64,000 bases of DNA, taken from positions 34,979,531 through 35,043,530 of the forward strand of contig NW_020312817.1 in the NCBI RefSeq assembly GCF_003265705.1, given 5' to 3'. This stretch comes from Callorhinus ursinus. Its lineage: Eukaryota; Chordata; Mammalia; Carnivora; Otariidae. This document shows positions 48,480 to 58,409 of this stretch, in pieces; the stretch's first letter is position 1; every line of letters starts with the position of its first letter. Both the position numbers and the translations under genes were made by a program. The notes below the pieces were generated by a model. It worked only from the letters and a program-made list of their open reading frames with translations. It was not told where the DNA came from and did not search any database.

Positions 48480-48689
48480 AAAACCATCTGGTTTAGTTGT
48501 TTTTAGGACATAAAACCTCAGTTTTTTGGAAGTAACATCTCTACTTTTTATCTGTTTTGGAATTTAATTTGCAAAGATTGGTTTCATTGTTCTCCAGAAA
48601 ATAAAGTGAGGAAACCAACTATGATTTACTCATCCCCAAAGTTCTTTTCAGAAGAGAAAAACCACTTGACTCTCCACACCCCCGCCAAA

Positions 48690-50170
48690 GTGTAACACAA
48701 TATATGTTTTGTTTTTATGACACAAATGTTATATTACCTGTGGATTCCTCCCTCTACTATCCTTTGCCCTATATCACCAGAAGTAACTATTGTCATAAAT
48801 TTTGTGTATATTATTCTCTTGCTTTCTAAATAATATATTATTTACTTTTGTGTTTTTTGAACTTTTATAAAGTTCATCTGACTTGCTTTTTATACTTACC
48901 AGTATATTCCTGAGATTCATACATGATGTTGCATGTAGCCATAGCTTACCACTCTAATATTCTGTTGAATGTTTGTATCACAGTTAATTTACCCATTTTA
49001 CAGTTGATGAACATTTAGTTTTTTCCCAGTTTGTTTCTATTTTGAACTATGCTGTTGTAAACATTCTGGAACATGTCTCTTGGTGTATGTGTACAAGAGC
49101 AGAGATTGGGAATGCCTGGCAGACAGCCTGTTTTGTAAGTAAAGTTTTATTGGAACATAGCCATACCCAGTCATTTACATATTTATCTGTAGCTGTTTTT
49201 GTATTACAAAGGCAGATCTGAGTAGTTGCTTCAGAGGCTGTAGGGTCTGTAAAACCTAAAATGTTTACTATCTAGCTCTTTAACAGAAAACATTTGCTAG
49301 CGGTGCCGTAGGGTAGGACATACACACCGAGGAGTGGAATCGCTGGGTCATAAGGTGAGTGCATCCTTAGTTTTACCAGATGATTCCATAAGTTGGTTTT
49401 TCCCCCAGAGTCATTGAAACAGTGTACCTCCTACCAGTACTGTGTGAAGTTCACATTACTTTGTATCCTTGGGAACACTTGATATTGTCACCCTTTCAGT
49501 GTTTTGCCAGTTTGGTGAGTACAGAACAGTTTAATATGGTTTCAGTTTACCAAAATTAATAATGAGGTGATTGAGCCTCATTTCGTATGTTCATTGGCCA
49601 TTTGTTCCTTTTCCTTTGAGATGCTTAGTCAAGGTCTTTACTGTAGAATTTTATGTCAAGGTTTTTCTGTAGGATTATGTCTTACCAATTTGTAGGAATT
49701 CTTTATTCAGGATACTAATCTTTTACCAGCTATAGATGTTAAAACCATCTTCTCCCAGTTTCTAAAGCGCTTTTTCTCTTTATTGTGTCTTTTAATAAGC
49801 ATACCTTCTGAATTTTAATGTAGGTAAATATCTTTTATGGGTAATCCTTTCTGTGTCATTTAGGATCCTCCCCTCTACTTCCAGAGTATGAAGATATTCT
49901 CTCTTACTTTCTATAGGTTTTATAATTTTGCCTTGAATTCTTTAATCTACATGGATTTGATTTTTGTGTGTGGTGGAGATAGAGACTTCAAAATATACTT
50001 AAGTTTAATGAATTTGTAAATTTTAATTTGGGAAGTTTAGCAGTTATTTCTTCACATTTTTTTTTCCAGCTAGAATCCTTTTCTCACCCTCTGGGCCTCC
50101 AACGACACAAATATTAGGCCTGGGGCTGCCTTGTTTTTTTCCTCTGTTTAGATGGTATAAATCATATATA
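48690..50170 (-). mobile_element. Old L1 LINE, antisense, interrupted by MER20-like element
   Basis: 'CATACATGATGTTGCATGTA', 'GAACATGTCTCTTGGTGTAT', 'GAGGAGTGGAATCGCTGGGT', 'TTCATTGGCCATTTGTTCC', 'GTCTTTTAATAAGCATACC'. Broken by the element at 49100-49305. Confidence 0.8.
49100..49305 (-). mobile_element. MER20-like hAT DNA transposon
   Basis: Reverse complement of the pattern at 24.1 kb: 'AGTAAAGTTTTATTGGAACA', 'CTGAGTAGTTGCTTCAGAGG', 'TAAAACCTAAAATGTTTACT'. Interrupts L1 text. Confidence 0.82.
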
Positions 50171-50174
50171 TAAT

Positions 50175-51055
50175 GTATACATATGTAATATGCATAATCT
50201 AATAAAAATTTTTAAATAATAGAAGTCCTAATTTCAGAGATTATTTTCTGTTTTTATAAACAGTTCAAAAAGCTTGGTTATCCAAGATTCCACAATGTAG
50301 GAAATTAGATTGGGAAGGAGTGTTGCTATAGCCAGGCATGGTTAATCCTAACGGCAAAAAGGGAAGAGAAAAGGTAGCAAGAAAAATTAGAAATTTGAAA
50401 ATGTAATACTTTCAATTATTTAATTAGAAATATAGTAGTCTCTAGGGCATCACTCTATCACAGTGTTTGCAGCACAAAGTAATTAATATTCTCAATGAAG
50501 ATTGAGTCATCTAGAAGTGTCTAAAGTATAATTGTATGCCCTTGTTAGGAAAGCAAGAAAGTATTTTATTTTAGATTTACACAAAATCATTGGCATTGAA
50601 AAGGAGCTAGAATATATAGGCATGTCTAATTCTGATGTGATGCTGGATTGCCAATTTTTGGATATTTAGAATAAAATATACTTATCTCTGCAAAGGCAAT
50701 ATATTTCTTAACTCAGAAGCCAAATTAACTGATTCATTATAGTAAAAGCATAATGAACAGCTGTCATTGTAGTTTTAAACTATAATATTGAATACTGAAG
50801 CTTACTAGTTACATATAACTTTGCACCTCTAATAAGAGACTTAATTATGCCAATAAATAGACTAATGGACTTCCTTTCTCTCTCCATTCACCTCCCTCAC
50901 CCTGACCCCACGGTGAGTTTAACAACGCTTGAGAATTCATTTGTAGTTCATATTTCAGCTTTCAAGGCTAGAACTATTTTGAGAAGGAGCAAAGACATGA
51001 GAGACTACTGTGGTATAAGGAAAAAGAGCTAATATACTTGGATTAGGAAAAGGGA
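50175..51055. other. Intronic stretch without recognised elements
   Basis: About 0.9 kb of AT-rich, unique-looking sequence. Confidence 0.5.
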
Positions 51056-51071
51056 ATGAAAAAGCTCCCAG

Positions 51072-51267
51072 AGGGGTGCCTGGATGGTCCAGTCAATTAA
51101 GCGTCTGACTCTGGATTTTGGCTCAGGTCATGATCTCAGGGTTGTGAGATCAGCTTCCTGCTGGGCATGGAGCCTGCTTACGATTCTCTCCCTCTCCTTC
51201 TGCTCCTTCCCCTTTTTTAAATTCTCTCCCCCCACCCCTTTTTCTCTCCAAAAAAAAAACAAAAACA
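51072..51267 (+). mobile_element. Can-SINE, older subfamily
   Basis: Plus strand, diverged head 'GGTGCCTGGATGGTCCAGTC', tail with AAAAAC units. Perfect 13-bp TSD AAAAGCTCCCAGA (51059-51071 / 51268-51280). Confidence 0.93.
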
Positions 51268-51389
51268 AAAAGCTCCCAGAAAGTAGATATATTCTTTTTA
51301 CTGAACAGTTATATTTTGTGAACAAGAGTATGGTGCATTAGAGATTGAGAGAGGAACAAAAAGGACAAAGTTTTCAAAGTAGACAAGAA

Positions 51390-51555
51390 CGATGGATTCT
51401 GTAGAGTATCTGAGAGAGGAACTCTAACCCCAATTTGCTGTGTGACCAAGAATAACTCATCTGATTACCCAGAGTCCTAGTTTATTTATCTATAAAATGG
51501 CAGGATGGGTTGTTGGTCTTTAAGATAGTCTCTTTTCTAGCCTTAGTAATCAGTG
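51390..51555 (+). mobile_element. MIR
   Basis: 'TTGCTGTGTGACCAAGAATA', 'TTTATTTATCTATAAAATGG'. Confidence 0.78.
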
Positions 51556-51699
51556 AGTGCAAATATAAGTTAATTGCCTTATAGTCTAGTTTTTTTTTTT
51601 TTTTAAATTAGAACACTGTGTCTGGAGGAAACTTGATTTAAGAAATCAAGCTTCAAAAGCGATGCATTTTAACTTAAGATTAAGTAACATATAATACAT

Positions 51700-52100
51700 T
51701 TTTATGGTGAATTTCAGATAGTATGGAAATACATGAAAAGCAAAAATTACTTCTATCTTTCTACTCACTCTCTTAGAAATAATGCAATCACCAGTTTGAT
51801 GTATATCCTTCTAGACTTTTTCCTATGTGTACATTATATACATATTTAAATAGAAAGCTTGTTTTTTTAGAAGTATGTTGGTGCATGTGTGTATTTTAAT
51901 AAATTATTCAGTATATATTGTCTTGCAGTTTGGTTATTCAACTTAAGTTATCTTGTAGATCTTTCAGATTTTAGTTTATATACCTACCTCATTGTTTTTA
52001 ATTTTCTACGATATAAACGTATCATTGCTTACTATCCACATCCATGGACTTTAGGTCGTTTCCAATTTTGTGGCAATAGTAAAACAGTGTAGTAAAAAAA
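51700..52100 (-). mobile_element. Old L1 LINE fragment, antisense
   Basis: 'GTTTGGTTATTCAACTTAAG', 'ATACCTACCTCATTGTTTTT', 'TCCATGGACTTTAGGTCGTT' follow the antisense L1 3'UTR pattern. Confidence 0.65.
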
Positions 52101-52129
52101 ACCCATCACTATACAGGATAGAAACTTAT

Positions 52130-52295
52130 TGAACCCTCACTGTATGGCAGTACTGTGTATTATTTTATCTAACAACTTCAAGCCCAAGATAAGTACTAAT
52201 TAGCATGAAGAAATTACACATGAGGAAACCAGTCACAGAGCTGGCAAGTAGCAAACAGATTTACTCCAGCCATGTATCACTAGAGTTCATGCACT
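52130..52295 (-). mobile_element. MIR
   Basis: 'GGCAGTACTGTGTATTATTT', 'TTACACATGAGGAAACCAGT', 'GAGCTGGCAAGTAGCAAAC'. Confidence 0.75.
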
Positions 52296-52574
52296 ATTCT
52301 TCCATAGCTTTTGTTGGATTCCCAAAGAGATTCTTGCCCCTGAAAAGGTGAAGAGCCAAGATTTTAGACAGGAAGGGGTTATAGAATTTTGGAGCTATAA
52401 GGAACTGTGAGGCTCAGCTGCTATGTTCCTTTGTGTCTCCACTGCTGCTGACCTTGTAATAGATCTTACAAAGGGGGAAAGTTGAGAGTGCAAGAAGGAG
52501 CATTGTGATAATGTTTATACTAATGGCAGACATACTTGTCTTCAACAAATTGAGACACACACACACCTTAACCC

Positions 52575-52745
52575 TATCCTAGGCCACCATCACTTTTCAC
52601 ATGGGTTACTACAATAGCCTCTTGCCTGGTCTTATATTTACGCTTATTCTATTCCAGCCCAATTCCACACAGAAACGAAAATGACTTTTTCAAAACAAAA
52701 ACCTGACTATGTCACTCAGTAGTTTAAACCCCTTTAGTAGCTTTG
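52575..52745 (+). mobile_element. L2 LINE fragment
   Basis: 'CAATAGCCTCTTGCCTGGTC', 'CTGACTATGTCACTCAGTAG', 'TTTAAACCCCTTTAGTAGCT'. Confidence 0.75.
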
Positions 52746-52794
52746 TGAAAAAAATATATTTATTTGGTCCTCCTGTGATTCATTTTAAGAATGC

Positions 52795-52965
52795 AGCGTG
52801 AAATAGAGTAAAGGGCACTTGAATTGTGAGTCAAGAGTCCTGTGTTTGAGTCTCAGGTATCAAGACTGATTTGGTGACCTTGGGCAAGGTATTTAACTTC
52901 TCAAGCTGTTTACTCAAATATAAAATATAGATAGTGTGAGGAAGGGGATATGATAATAAATATGA
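52795..52965 (+). mobile_element. MIR, nearly complete
   Basis: 'TCAAGAGTCCTGTGTTTGAG', 'GACCTTGGGCAAGGTATTTA', 'ACTTCTCAAGCTGTTTACTC'. Confidence 0.82.
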
Positions 52966-53141
52966 AAGGTACAATATAAATGCAGGACATTGTTAATAGT
53001 TAACCTTGTATTTGTTATGCCCTTTGAAAAATTGTCCTTGTGTCTTATCACAGTATCCAGCAGGTCATGGTAGGATTTTTACAAGCTGAACCACCTTTCA
53101 TACAACTATCTAAGTTTCACATAATAAAAACCTCAGTCATT

Positions 53142-53353
53142 GGAGCACCTGGGTGGCTCAGTTGGTTAAGCGTCTGGCTCTTGGTTTTAGCTCAGGTCAT
53201 GATCTCTGGGTCAGGAGATTGAGCCCCGCATCAGGCTCCACGCTCGGCAGGGAGTCTGCTTCCCCTCTCCCTCTGCCCCCTCCACCTTTCCCCTGCTTGT
53301 GCTTGCTCACTCTCTCAGAAATAAATATATCTTTTTAAAAATTTTAAAAAATA
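53142..53353 (+). mobile_element. Can-SINE, older subfamily
   Basis: Plus strand; 'GAGCACCTGGGTGGCTCAGT', 'GTCTGGCTCTTGGTTTTAGC'. No clean TSD. Confidence 0.93.
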
Positions 53354-53547
53354 ATAAGTTTAGAAAAGTTAAGTGACTTGACAAAAGTGAAAGCTGGTTA
53401 CCATGCCAGTAGTAAAACTGAGTACTATAACCTTGCCATTATAGTCTGATAATCTTTCCACCAGGCTCTGTACCTTCCCGAAATAATTAAGAAGATCATG
53501 TGTTTATAAAAATCACATAAATATTTTATCTGTTATTGTAATTTATT

Positions 53548-53740
53548 TTTTTAAAGATTTTATGTGAGATCAAGAGAGAGAGAGAGAGAGCACAAGCGAG
53601 GCAGAGGGGCAAAAGGAGAGGGAGAAGCAGACTCTCCGCAGAGCAGGGAGTCCGAAGTGGGGCTCAATCCCAGGATCCTGAGATCATAACCCCCAGCTGA
53701 AGGCAGACACCCAACTGGCTAAGCCACCCAGACTCCCCTC
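53548..53740 (-). mobile_element. Can-SINE
   Basis: Minus strand, diverged, with a (GA)n run at 53573-53590. Flanked by TGTAATTTA on both sides. Forms an inverted pair with the copy at 53142-53353. Confidence 0.93.
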
Positions 53741-53819
53741 TGACTGTAATTTAAATATATAGCTCATCCTTCAGAAATTAAGAATAGTGTAGAATGGCAT
53801 GTCCATATAATTTACTGAC

Positions 53820-54130
53820 TTTGTCAGGACCTTTGGGTTACAAGAAATGGCTTGCAAAAAGGGAATTTATTAGGTTACATAATTAGCTAGGAGGAATATT
53901 AGAGCATCTCTGAAAATTGAAGGTCCAGGACTTCAGAGATTAGAACTGGATCTCAGGGCAGTCAGAACTCTGTCACTAATGGCTCTAGGTCTTTGTCCTT
54001 ATAGTTAGTAAACCAAGAAGAAGGAATGGCTGCAGTTTCCTCTTTGGGAAACTTGGGAGGATTCCATTTGGCCTACCTCACATTTCACAACCACCCCTTA
54101 GGTAGTATTAGATTAAACCATATGAAATTG
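53820..54130. mobile_element. Old interspersed repeat, family not assigned
   Basis: 'GGGTTACAAGAAATGGCTTG', 'GGGAATTTATTAGGTTACAT', 'AATTGAAGGTCCAGGACTTC' resemble a mammal-wide repeat I cannot name. Confidence 0.4.
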
Positions 54131-54351
54131 CTAATAGTTAATCATATTTTTTTACCAACTAAAAAAACCATTTCGTATGGTTCAGCCTATTAATAGTGTA
54201 GGGTGGTAGAGGGGATAACAAGGCATCATTGATTAATGGCTCTGATGGGACTTTGAAAATGATGGAGTTCCACAAAAGAGAAGAGCTGCTGTTCTTCCCA
54301 CCAGAAGGAGGAAAATAGGAAAGCATTCTGGGCAGACAAAAATAATAGTGA

Positions 54352-54532
54352 CTAGGGATGCCTGGGTGGCTCAGTCGGTTAAGTGTCTGACTGTTGGTTT
54401 TGGCTCAGGTCATGAGCTCAGGGTCATGAGATTGAGCCCTGTGTCAGGTTCCACACTCAGCATGGAGTCAGCTTGGGATTCTCCCTCTCCCTTTGCCTCC
54501 CCATTCTCCCCCCCCAAATAAATAAATCTTAA
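54352..54532 (+). mobile_element. Can-SINE, older subfamily
   Basis: Plus strand. Perfect 12-bp TSD AAATAATAGTGA (54340-54351 / 54535-54546). Confidence 0.94.
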
Positions 54533-54764
54533 AAAAATAATAGTGATGTAATACAACACACAAAGAGTGTGGCTCAGCTAGAGTTTAGCTGGACCACTAT
54601 GGAAATGGAAAAAAAAAAAAAAACCTCAAATATTAAAAATTCTGAAGTTGGAAATGGAATTGTTCTTACTAGTCCTTAAGCATCTGAGAGTTTGACAGGT
54701 CTGCCTTTTATGTAAAAAATGCACCCAAAGCTCTCAGATTGTAACTTTTGTACTCTTCTGTTAT

Positions 54765-54905
54765 ATCTTAACATTTATTGGATGTCAGACATGTCCTAGG
54801 CACCTTCCTCATAACCTCTTTAAAGATGAAGAAATTGAGGTTCAAAAAAGTAAAATAATTTGCCTGAGATTATACAACTAATTGTTGTTAAAGTCTAAAT
54901 TGAAG
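54765..54905 (-). mobile_element. MIR
   Basis: 'TAACATTTATTGGATGTCAG', 'AAAGATGAAGAAATTGAGGT', 'TGCCTGAGATTATACAACTA'. Confidence 0.75.
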
Positions 54906-55675
54906 ATAATTTTCCTTCCATACCAGTACTTCTGAAAGATTGTCCATGAAACACCTCTAAAGGCAGAAGAGAGTACATATGTATGCCTGAGAGGTTTTTA
55001 GGCATATATGAACTTAAATGTAAGTATTGTTTACTGCTCCATAATAAATGGAAATGCTGAAGGTTTTTTTTTTCTTTTAACTCTGAGTTAAATTGTCTTT
55101 TTAAGAAGATGGATAGTACATTATCTCTATGAGAAAAATGGCACACTGTGCCTTATTGTGCGAATGACTGATCTGGTTTATATCACTCTGGTGCAAACCA
55201 TTCTTATGTAAGAATCTGAATTCCCCTCTGAATTTTCCTGCTTATAGTGAATTAGCCAACAACAATTGGAATTTCTGTACTTTTGGGTTATGACTGACCC
55301 AACAAACAGTGTACTCTAAAGATACATAGCTTTGGAAGTGGTTTGTAATTGCTATGTTGTAGCTAAACTTTGTTTAGTCTTTTTGTTGTTGTTATTACAT
55401 ACCTAAGGCAGATAAGTATTAGCTATCTACTCTATAGAAACCACACTTTTTTTTTTTCAAGAGGTTGGGACATCAGTGGGTAAGAAAGAACAGCAAGAAT
55501 ATATAGCAGTATTTTGTAGCATTTGGGGAGTATAATAGTAAAGACTGAAATAAAGAGTGCTTTTTCTGATCATTGATGCTGAATGTGAGTGGTTCCTGAT
55601 CTGATACATAAAGGAAAACTGAAGTGATTTGTACTCCTTATTTTCATAGAGAAGTAGGATAATGATGTGGTGATT
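54906..55675. other. Intronic stretch without recognised elements
   Basis: About 0.8 kb upstream of the last SINE before exon 2; nothing assigned. Confidence 0.5.
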
Positions 55676-55689
55676 AAAAAGGGTGTTTT

Positions 55690-55894
55690 GGTGGGGTGCC
55701 TGGGTGACTCAGTCGGTTGAGCGTCTGACTCAGGTCATGACCTCATGGGTCTTGAGATCTAGGCCCTAGTCAGGTTGCACACTCAGCAGGGAGTCTGCTT
55801 GAAGATTCTCTGCCTTTGCCCCACCCCTACTCCCACCCCTGTTTGCTGGTGCGCACACACTCTCTCTCTCAAATAAATCTTTAAAAAAAAAAAA
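55690..55894 (+). mobile_element. Can-SINE, nearest repeat upstream of EML4 exon 2
   Basis: Plus strand, older type. TSD AAAAAGGGTGTTTT (55676-55689) / AAAAAGGATGCTTT (55895-55908). Ends 362 bp before the exon. Confidence 0.94.
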
Positions 55895-56236
55895 AAAAAG
55901 GATGCTTTAGATAGTTTCTTGTCTTGCAAGTTTCTAGAAGTCTTCAAAGTGATATATTTAGAGAACGTTTTGATGAAAAAACCAATTAAGGCGATAGTAT
56001 AATAATAGGGAAAATTTGATCATGGGGAAAATTTTCATAATTTTAATTATATGTCAGATATATTAACTTTTACTATTTTTAATTCATTCAGATAGCTATG
56101 AAAATATTTACAGAAGTTAATCTGTGTAAAAATGGTGGTTTTAGTTTTTTCCTCAATTTTTATCATCTTTTAAAAGACCTGAATAGATCTGATTTGTTGT
56201 TAAATTCTTTCTTAAACAGTTCACTTTAAAAAATCC

Positions 56237-56256
56237 GTATTTTCTTCATTTTATAG
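56237..56256 (+). other. EML4: EML4 intron 1 splice acceptor
   Basis: The tract 'CGTATTTTCTTCATTTTATAG' is a pyrimidine-rich, T-dominated run ending in AG directly before exon 2. A plausible branch-point A lies in 'TTCTTAAACAG' near 56210-56219. The acceptor is moderate rather than ideal because an A sits at -4. Confidence 0.85.
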
Positions 56257-56439
56257 ATGATAGTATTTCTGCTGCAAGTACATCTGATGTTCAAGATCGC
56301 CTCTCAGCTCTTGAGTTACGAGTTCAGCAACAAGAAGATGAAATCACTGTGCTAAAGGCAGCTTTGGCTGATGTTTTGAGGCGTCTTGCAATCTCTGAAG
56401 ATCATGTAGCCTCAGTGAAAAAATCAGTTCCAAGTAAAG
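56257..56439 (+). CDS. EML4: EML4 exon 2 (trimerisation coiled-coil exon), internal coding exon
   Basis: Seen: a 61-codon open stretch between an AG acceptor (ends 56256) and a GT donor (starts 56440). With a G from exon 1 the first codon is GAT, and translation begins DDSISAASTSDVQDRL and ends VASVKKSVPSK plus one base. Known: this is the N-terminus of EML4, a microtubule-binding EMAP-family protein whose residues from about 14 to 63 form a trimeric coiled coil; HELP and WD40 (TAPE) domains follow in later exons. The exon covers residues 9-70. Leucines and isoleucines of the heptads (L24, L27, I38, L41, L45, L49, L52) are visible. Compared with my memory of the human protein there are two changes, S29L and S67P. 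The exon is 183 nt, phase 1 in and phase 1 out. No other EML4 exon is in the window. A processed copy is excluded because intron sequence and splice signals flank it. Confidence 0.96.
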
Positions 56440-56445
56440 GTATTT
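56437..56445 (+). other. EML4: EML4 exon 2 splice donor, weak
   Basis: AAG|GTATTT. The exon side matches consensus, but the intron lacks the usual A at +4 and G at +5. Pairing with U1 snRNA should therefore be weak beyond +3, which matters because the exon is frame-neutral (see findings). Confidence 0.85.
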
Positions 56446-57359
56446 GTTATTAAAGTAGGAAGAATCTTCTTTTTGAAACACTTTCTTTGCAGTAATATAT
56501 AAAACTTGTCTATTTTATCAGTGACATTGAAATTGGGAGTGTAAACTATATTTCTCTTTTGGATTAACTGTGACTATAGTTTTTCATTTTCTTTTTTTTT
56601 ATTCCCAAGAAATTCCGAAAGCTTACTATTTATTATTTTAAATGGGAATTTTTTTTGTAATACCACTGATTATACTTAAAGGCTTTCATAATATTTGTGT
56701 GAATTTAGTATATTCCAATTAGATAACAAATTTACTAATGGCAGGAACTGAATCTTCTTTTTGGGTCTCCCATAGTAATTAGCATTGTATCTTGAACATA
56801 GCAGGTAGGCACTCATATGTACTTTTTGAGTCAGTCCTTTTTGAGTCAGTCAGAAATTATAAAAGTCATCAGAATTTAAATAGCCTTATTCCAAGCCTTC
56901 ATTGGTCATTGGTGAGCAGAATCCTGAAGAATTTAAACTCTGAGACTCATTACCAACCCCCGTACAATGTTAATTTTAACTTCTAGATATTGAGGGTTTT
57001 TGCAGGTTGAGAGAAAGTCATTAGGATGCGATTATTCTGAGTTTGGGGCAGATATCCTGTGGCCTTTCCCTGCCTCCAACCACCTAGAAAGAATTTAAAA
57101 TTCTTTCGTATTAAGCAATTGATTCTATTATTTCATATATCTTGTGATTTTTTTCATAGATTAGGTAAACATAGGCATAATTGTCCCCCATTTTGGCAGT
57201 GGGAAAAGTGAGGCTATTTATGAATTCTGTTTCTCAATGTTGAGTTTGTGGTATATATGGTGTGGAGATAGACACATAGATAGCTGAATTGCAGGTCTAG
57301 TGTTCACGCTAATCTTGGCTAGCAGTAAGAATTTGGGAATATTCAGCTTACGGGTAATA
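56442..57359. other. EML4: Proximal intron 2, repeat-poor
   Basis: Nothing beyond a 14-bp direct repeat CTTTTTGAGTCAGT at 56823-56851 and a weak MIR hint at 57160-57215 ('CCATTTTGGCAGTGGGAAAA'). Confidence 0.5.
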
Positions 57360-57950
57360 GTTGAAGCCATAGAAAGAGGATGTAAAATGAGAGTAAGGTT
57401 CCTGATTGTTGTGTTGGGAGCTCTAGTATTTCAGCAAAGAAAGAGTGATTCATGTTGCCAGATACTACAAAGAGGATGAATAAAACAAAGAGTGAGAGGT
57501 GACCATTGGATTTGGCAATTATGAGATTAATAGAAACCTCCACAAGCAATTGTAGTGGAGTGATAGGATTGCATATCAAATTACAGTATTTTGAGAAGCA
57601 GCAGTTGAGCATTGTGGAACTATAGCCACACTTTCAAAAAATTTGCCTGGGAGGGGAAGATGGTAGTAGCTAGAGGAAGATGCTAAATTGAAGGTCAGCT
57701 TTAATTTTTATTTTTTAAGATGTTATAGACTCAAGCTCAAAGATATGTTGAGGACAAAGAGGCAGAAAAGAGGAAGATGATATTAGTGGGGGTGTCAGTG
57801 GGGAGTAGTAATTGATGAGGCAAGTTTCCTCAGAGTTTGAACAAGGATCATAGAGCAGGTAAGAAACTATTGGCCTTAGAAGACTACCTCTGAGATAGAC
57901 TGGAAAGAGATAAGCCTGAATGGGCCTACTAAATAATCACAGTTGTTAGG
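57360..57950. mobile_element. Purine-rich old interspersed repeat, family not assigned
   Basis: 'AGTTGAAGCCATAGAAAGAG', 'GACCATTGGATTTGGCAATT', 'GTCAGTGGGGAGTAGTAATT', 'AACTATTGGCCTTAGAAGAC' correspond to a recurrent mammalian repeat pattern I know but cannot name. The + strand is A/G-rich. Confidence 0.5.
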
Positions 57951-58149
57951 GCTGGCACTTTTCATTCCTTAGCACTCTTCCTCAGGAGACAGTGATGCTC
58001 TTTAAGAAGATAAGACTGTTCCTAGGTGGTGAAAAGGGTGAGTTGGAATGATGAGAGAATGGAAGACCATAGACATATGAAAAAGATGCCGAGACACCTT
58101 GAAAGCATTGAGGTGGTTCATTCTGCCTGGCTTTGTGGTTCCCATTCTT

Positions 58150-58395
58150 TTTCTTTTTTATTTTCTTCTTTAACTTATTTTTAATTTTTATTTTTGAAGT
58201 ATATAGTTGACATTTAATGCTGTTAGTTTCAGGTGTACAGTATCATGATTCAACAATTTTATTTATACTCAGTGCTCACCATGATAAGTGTTGTCACTGT
58301 CTGTCACCATACATTATTATATTAGTAACAATATTCCCTATGCTGTACTTTGAGTAAATGAATGGATAAAGAGAATGTGGTATAGATATACAACA
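58150..58395 (-). mobile_element. Young L1, 5'-truncated, with 5' inversion
   Basis: 58150 to about 58350 is the carnivore L1 3' end in antisense ('GTTAGTTTCAGGTGTACAGT', 'CAGTGCTCACCATGATAAGT', 'TTCCCTATGCTGTACTTTG'). About 58350-58395 is L1 in sense ('AAATGAATGGATAAAGAGAA', 'TGTGGTATAGATATACAAC'). TSD TGGTTCCCATTCTT (58136-58149) / TGATTCCCATTCTT (58396-58409) encloses both, as expected from twin priming. Confidence 0.85.
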
Positions 58396-58409
58396 TGATT
58401 CCCATTCTT

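Noticed and set aside
56210..56219. Alternative acceptor 'CTTAAACAG' upstream of exon 2
   Set aside because: It would add 37 nt and shift the exon frame; the AG at 56255-56256 matches the known EML4 exon start.
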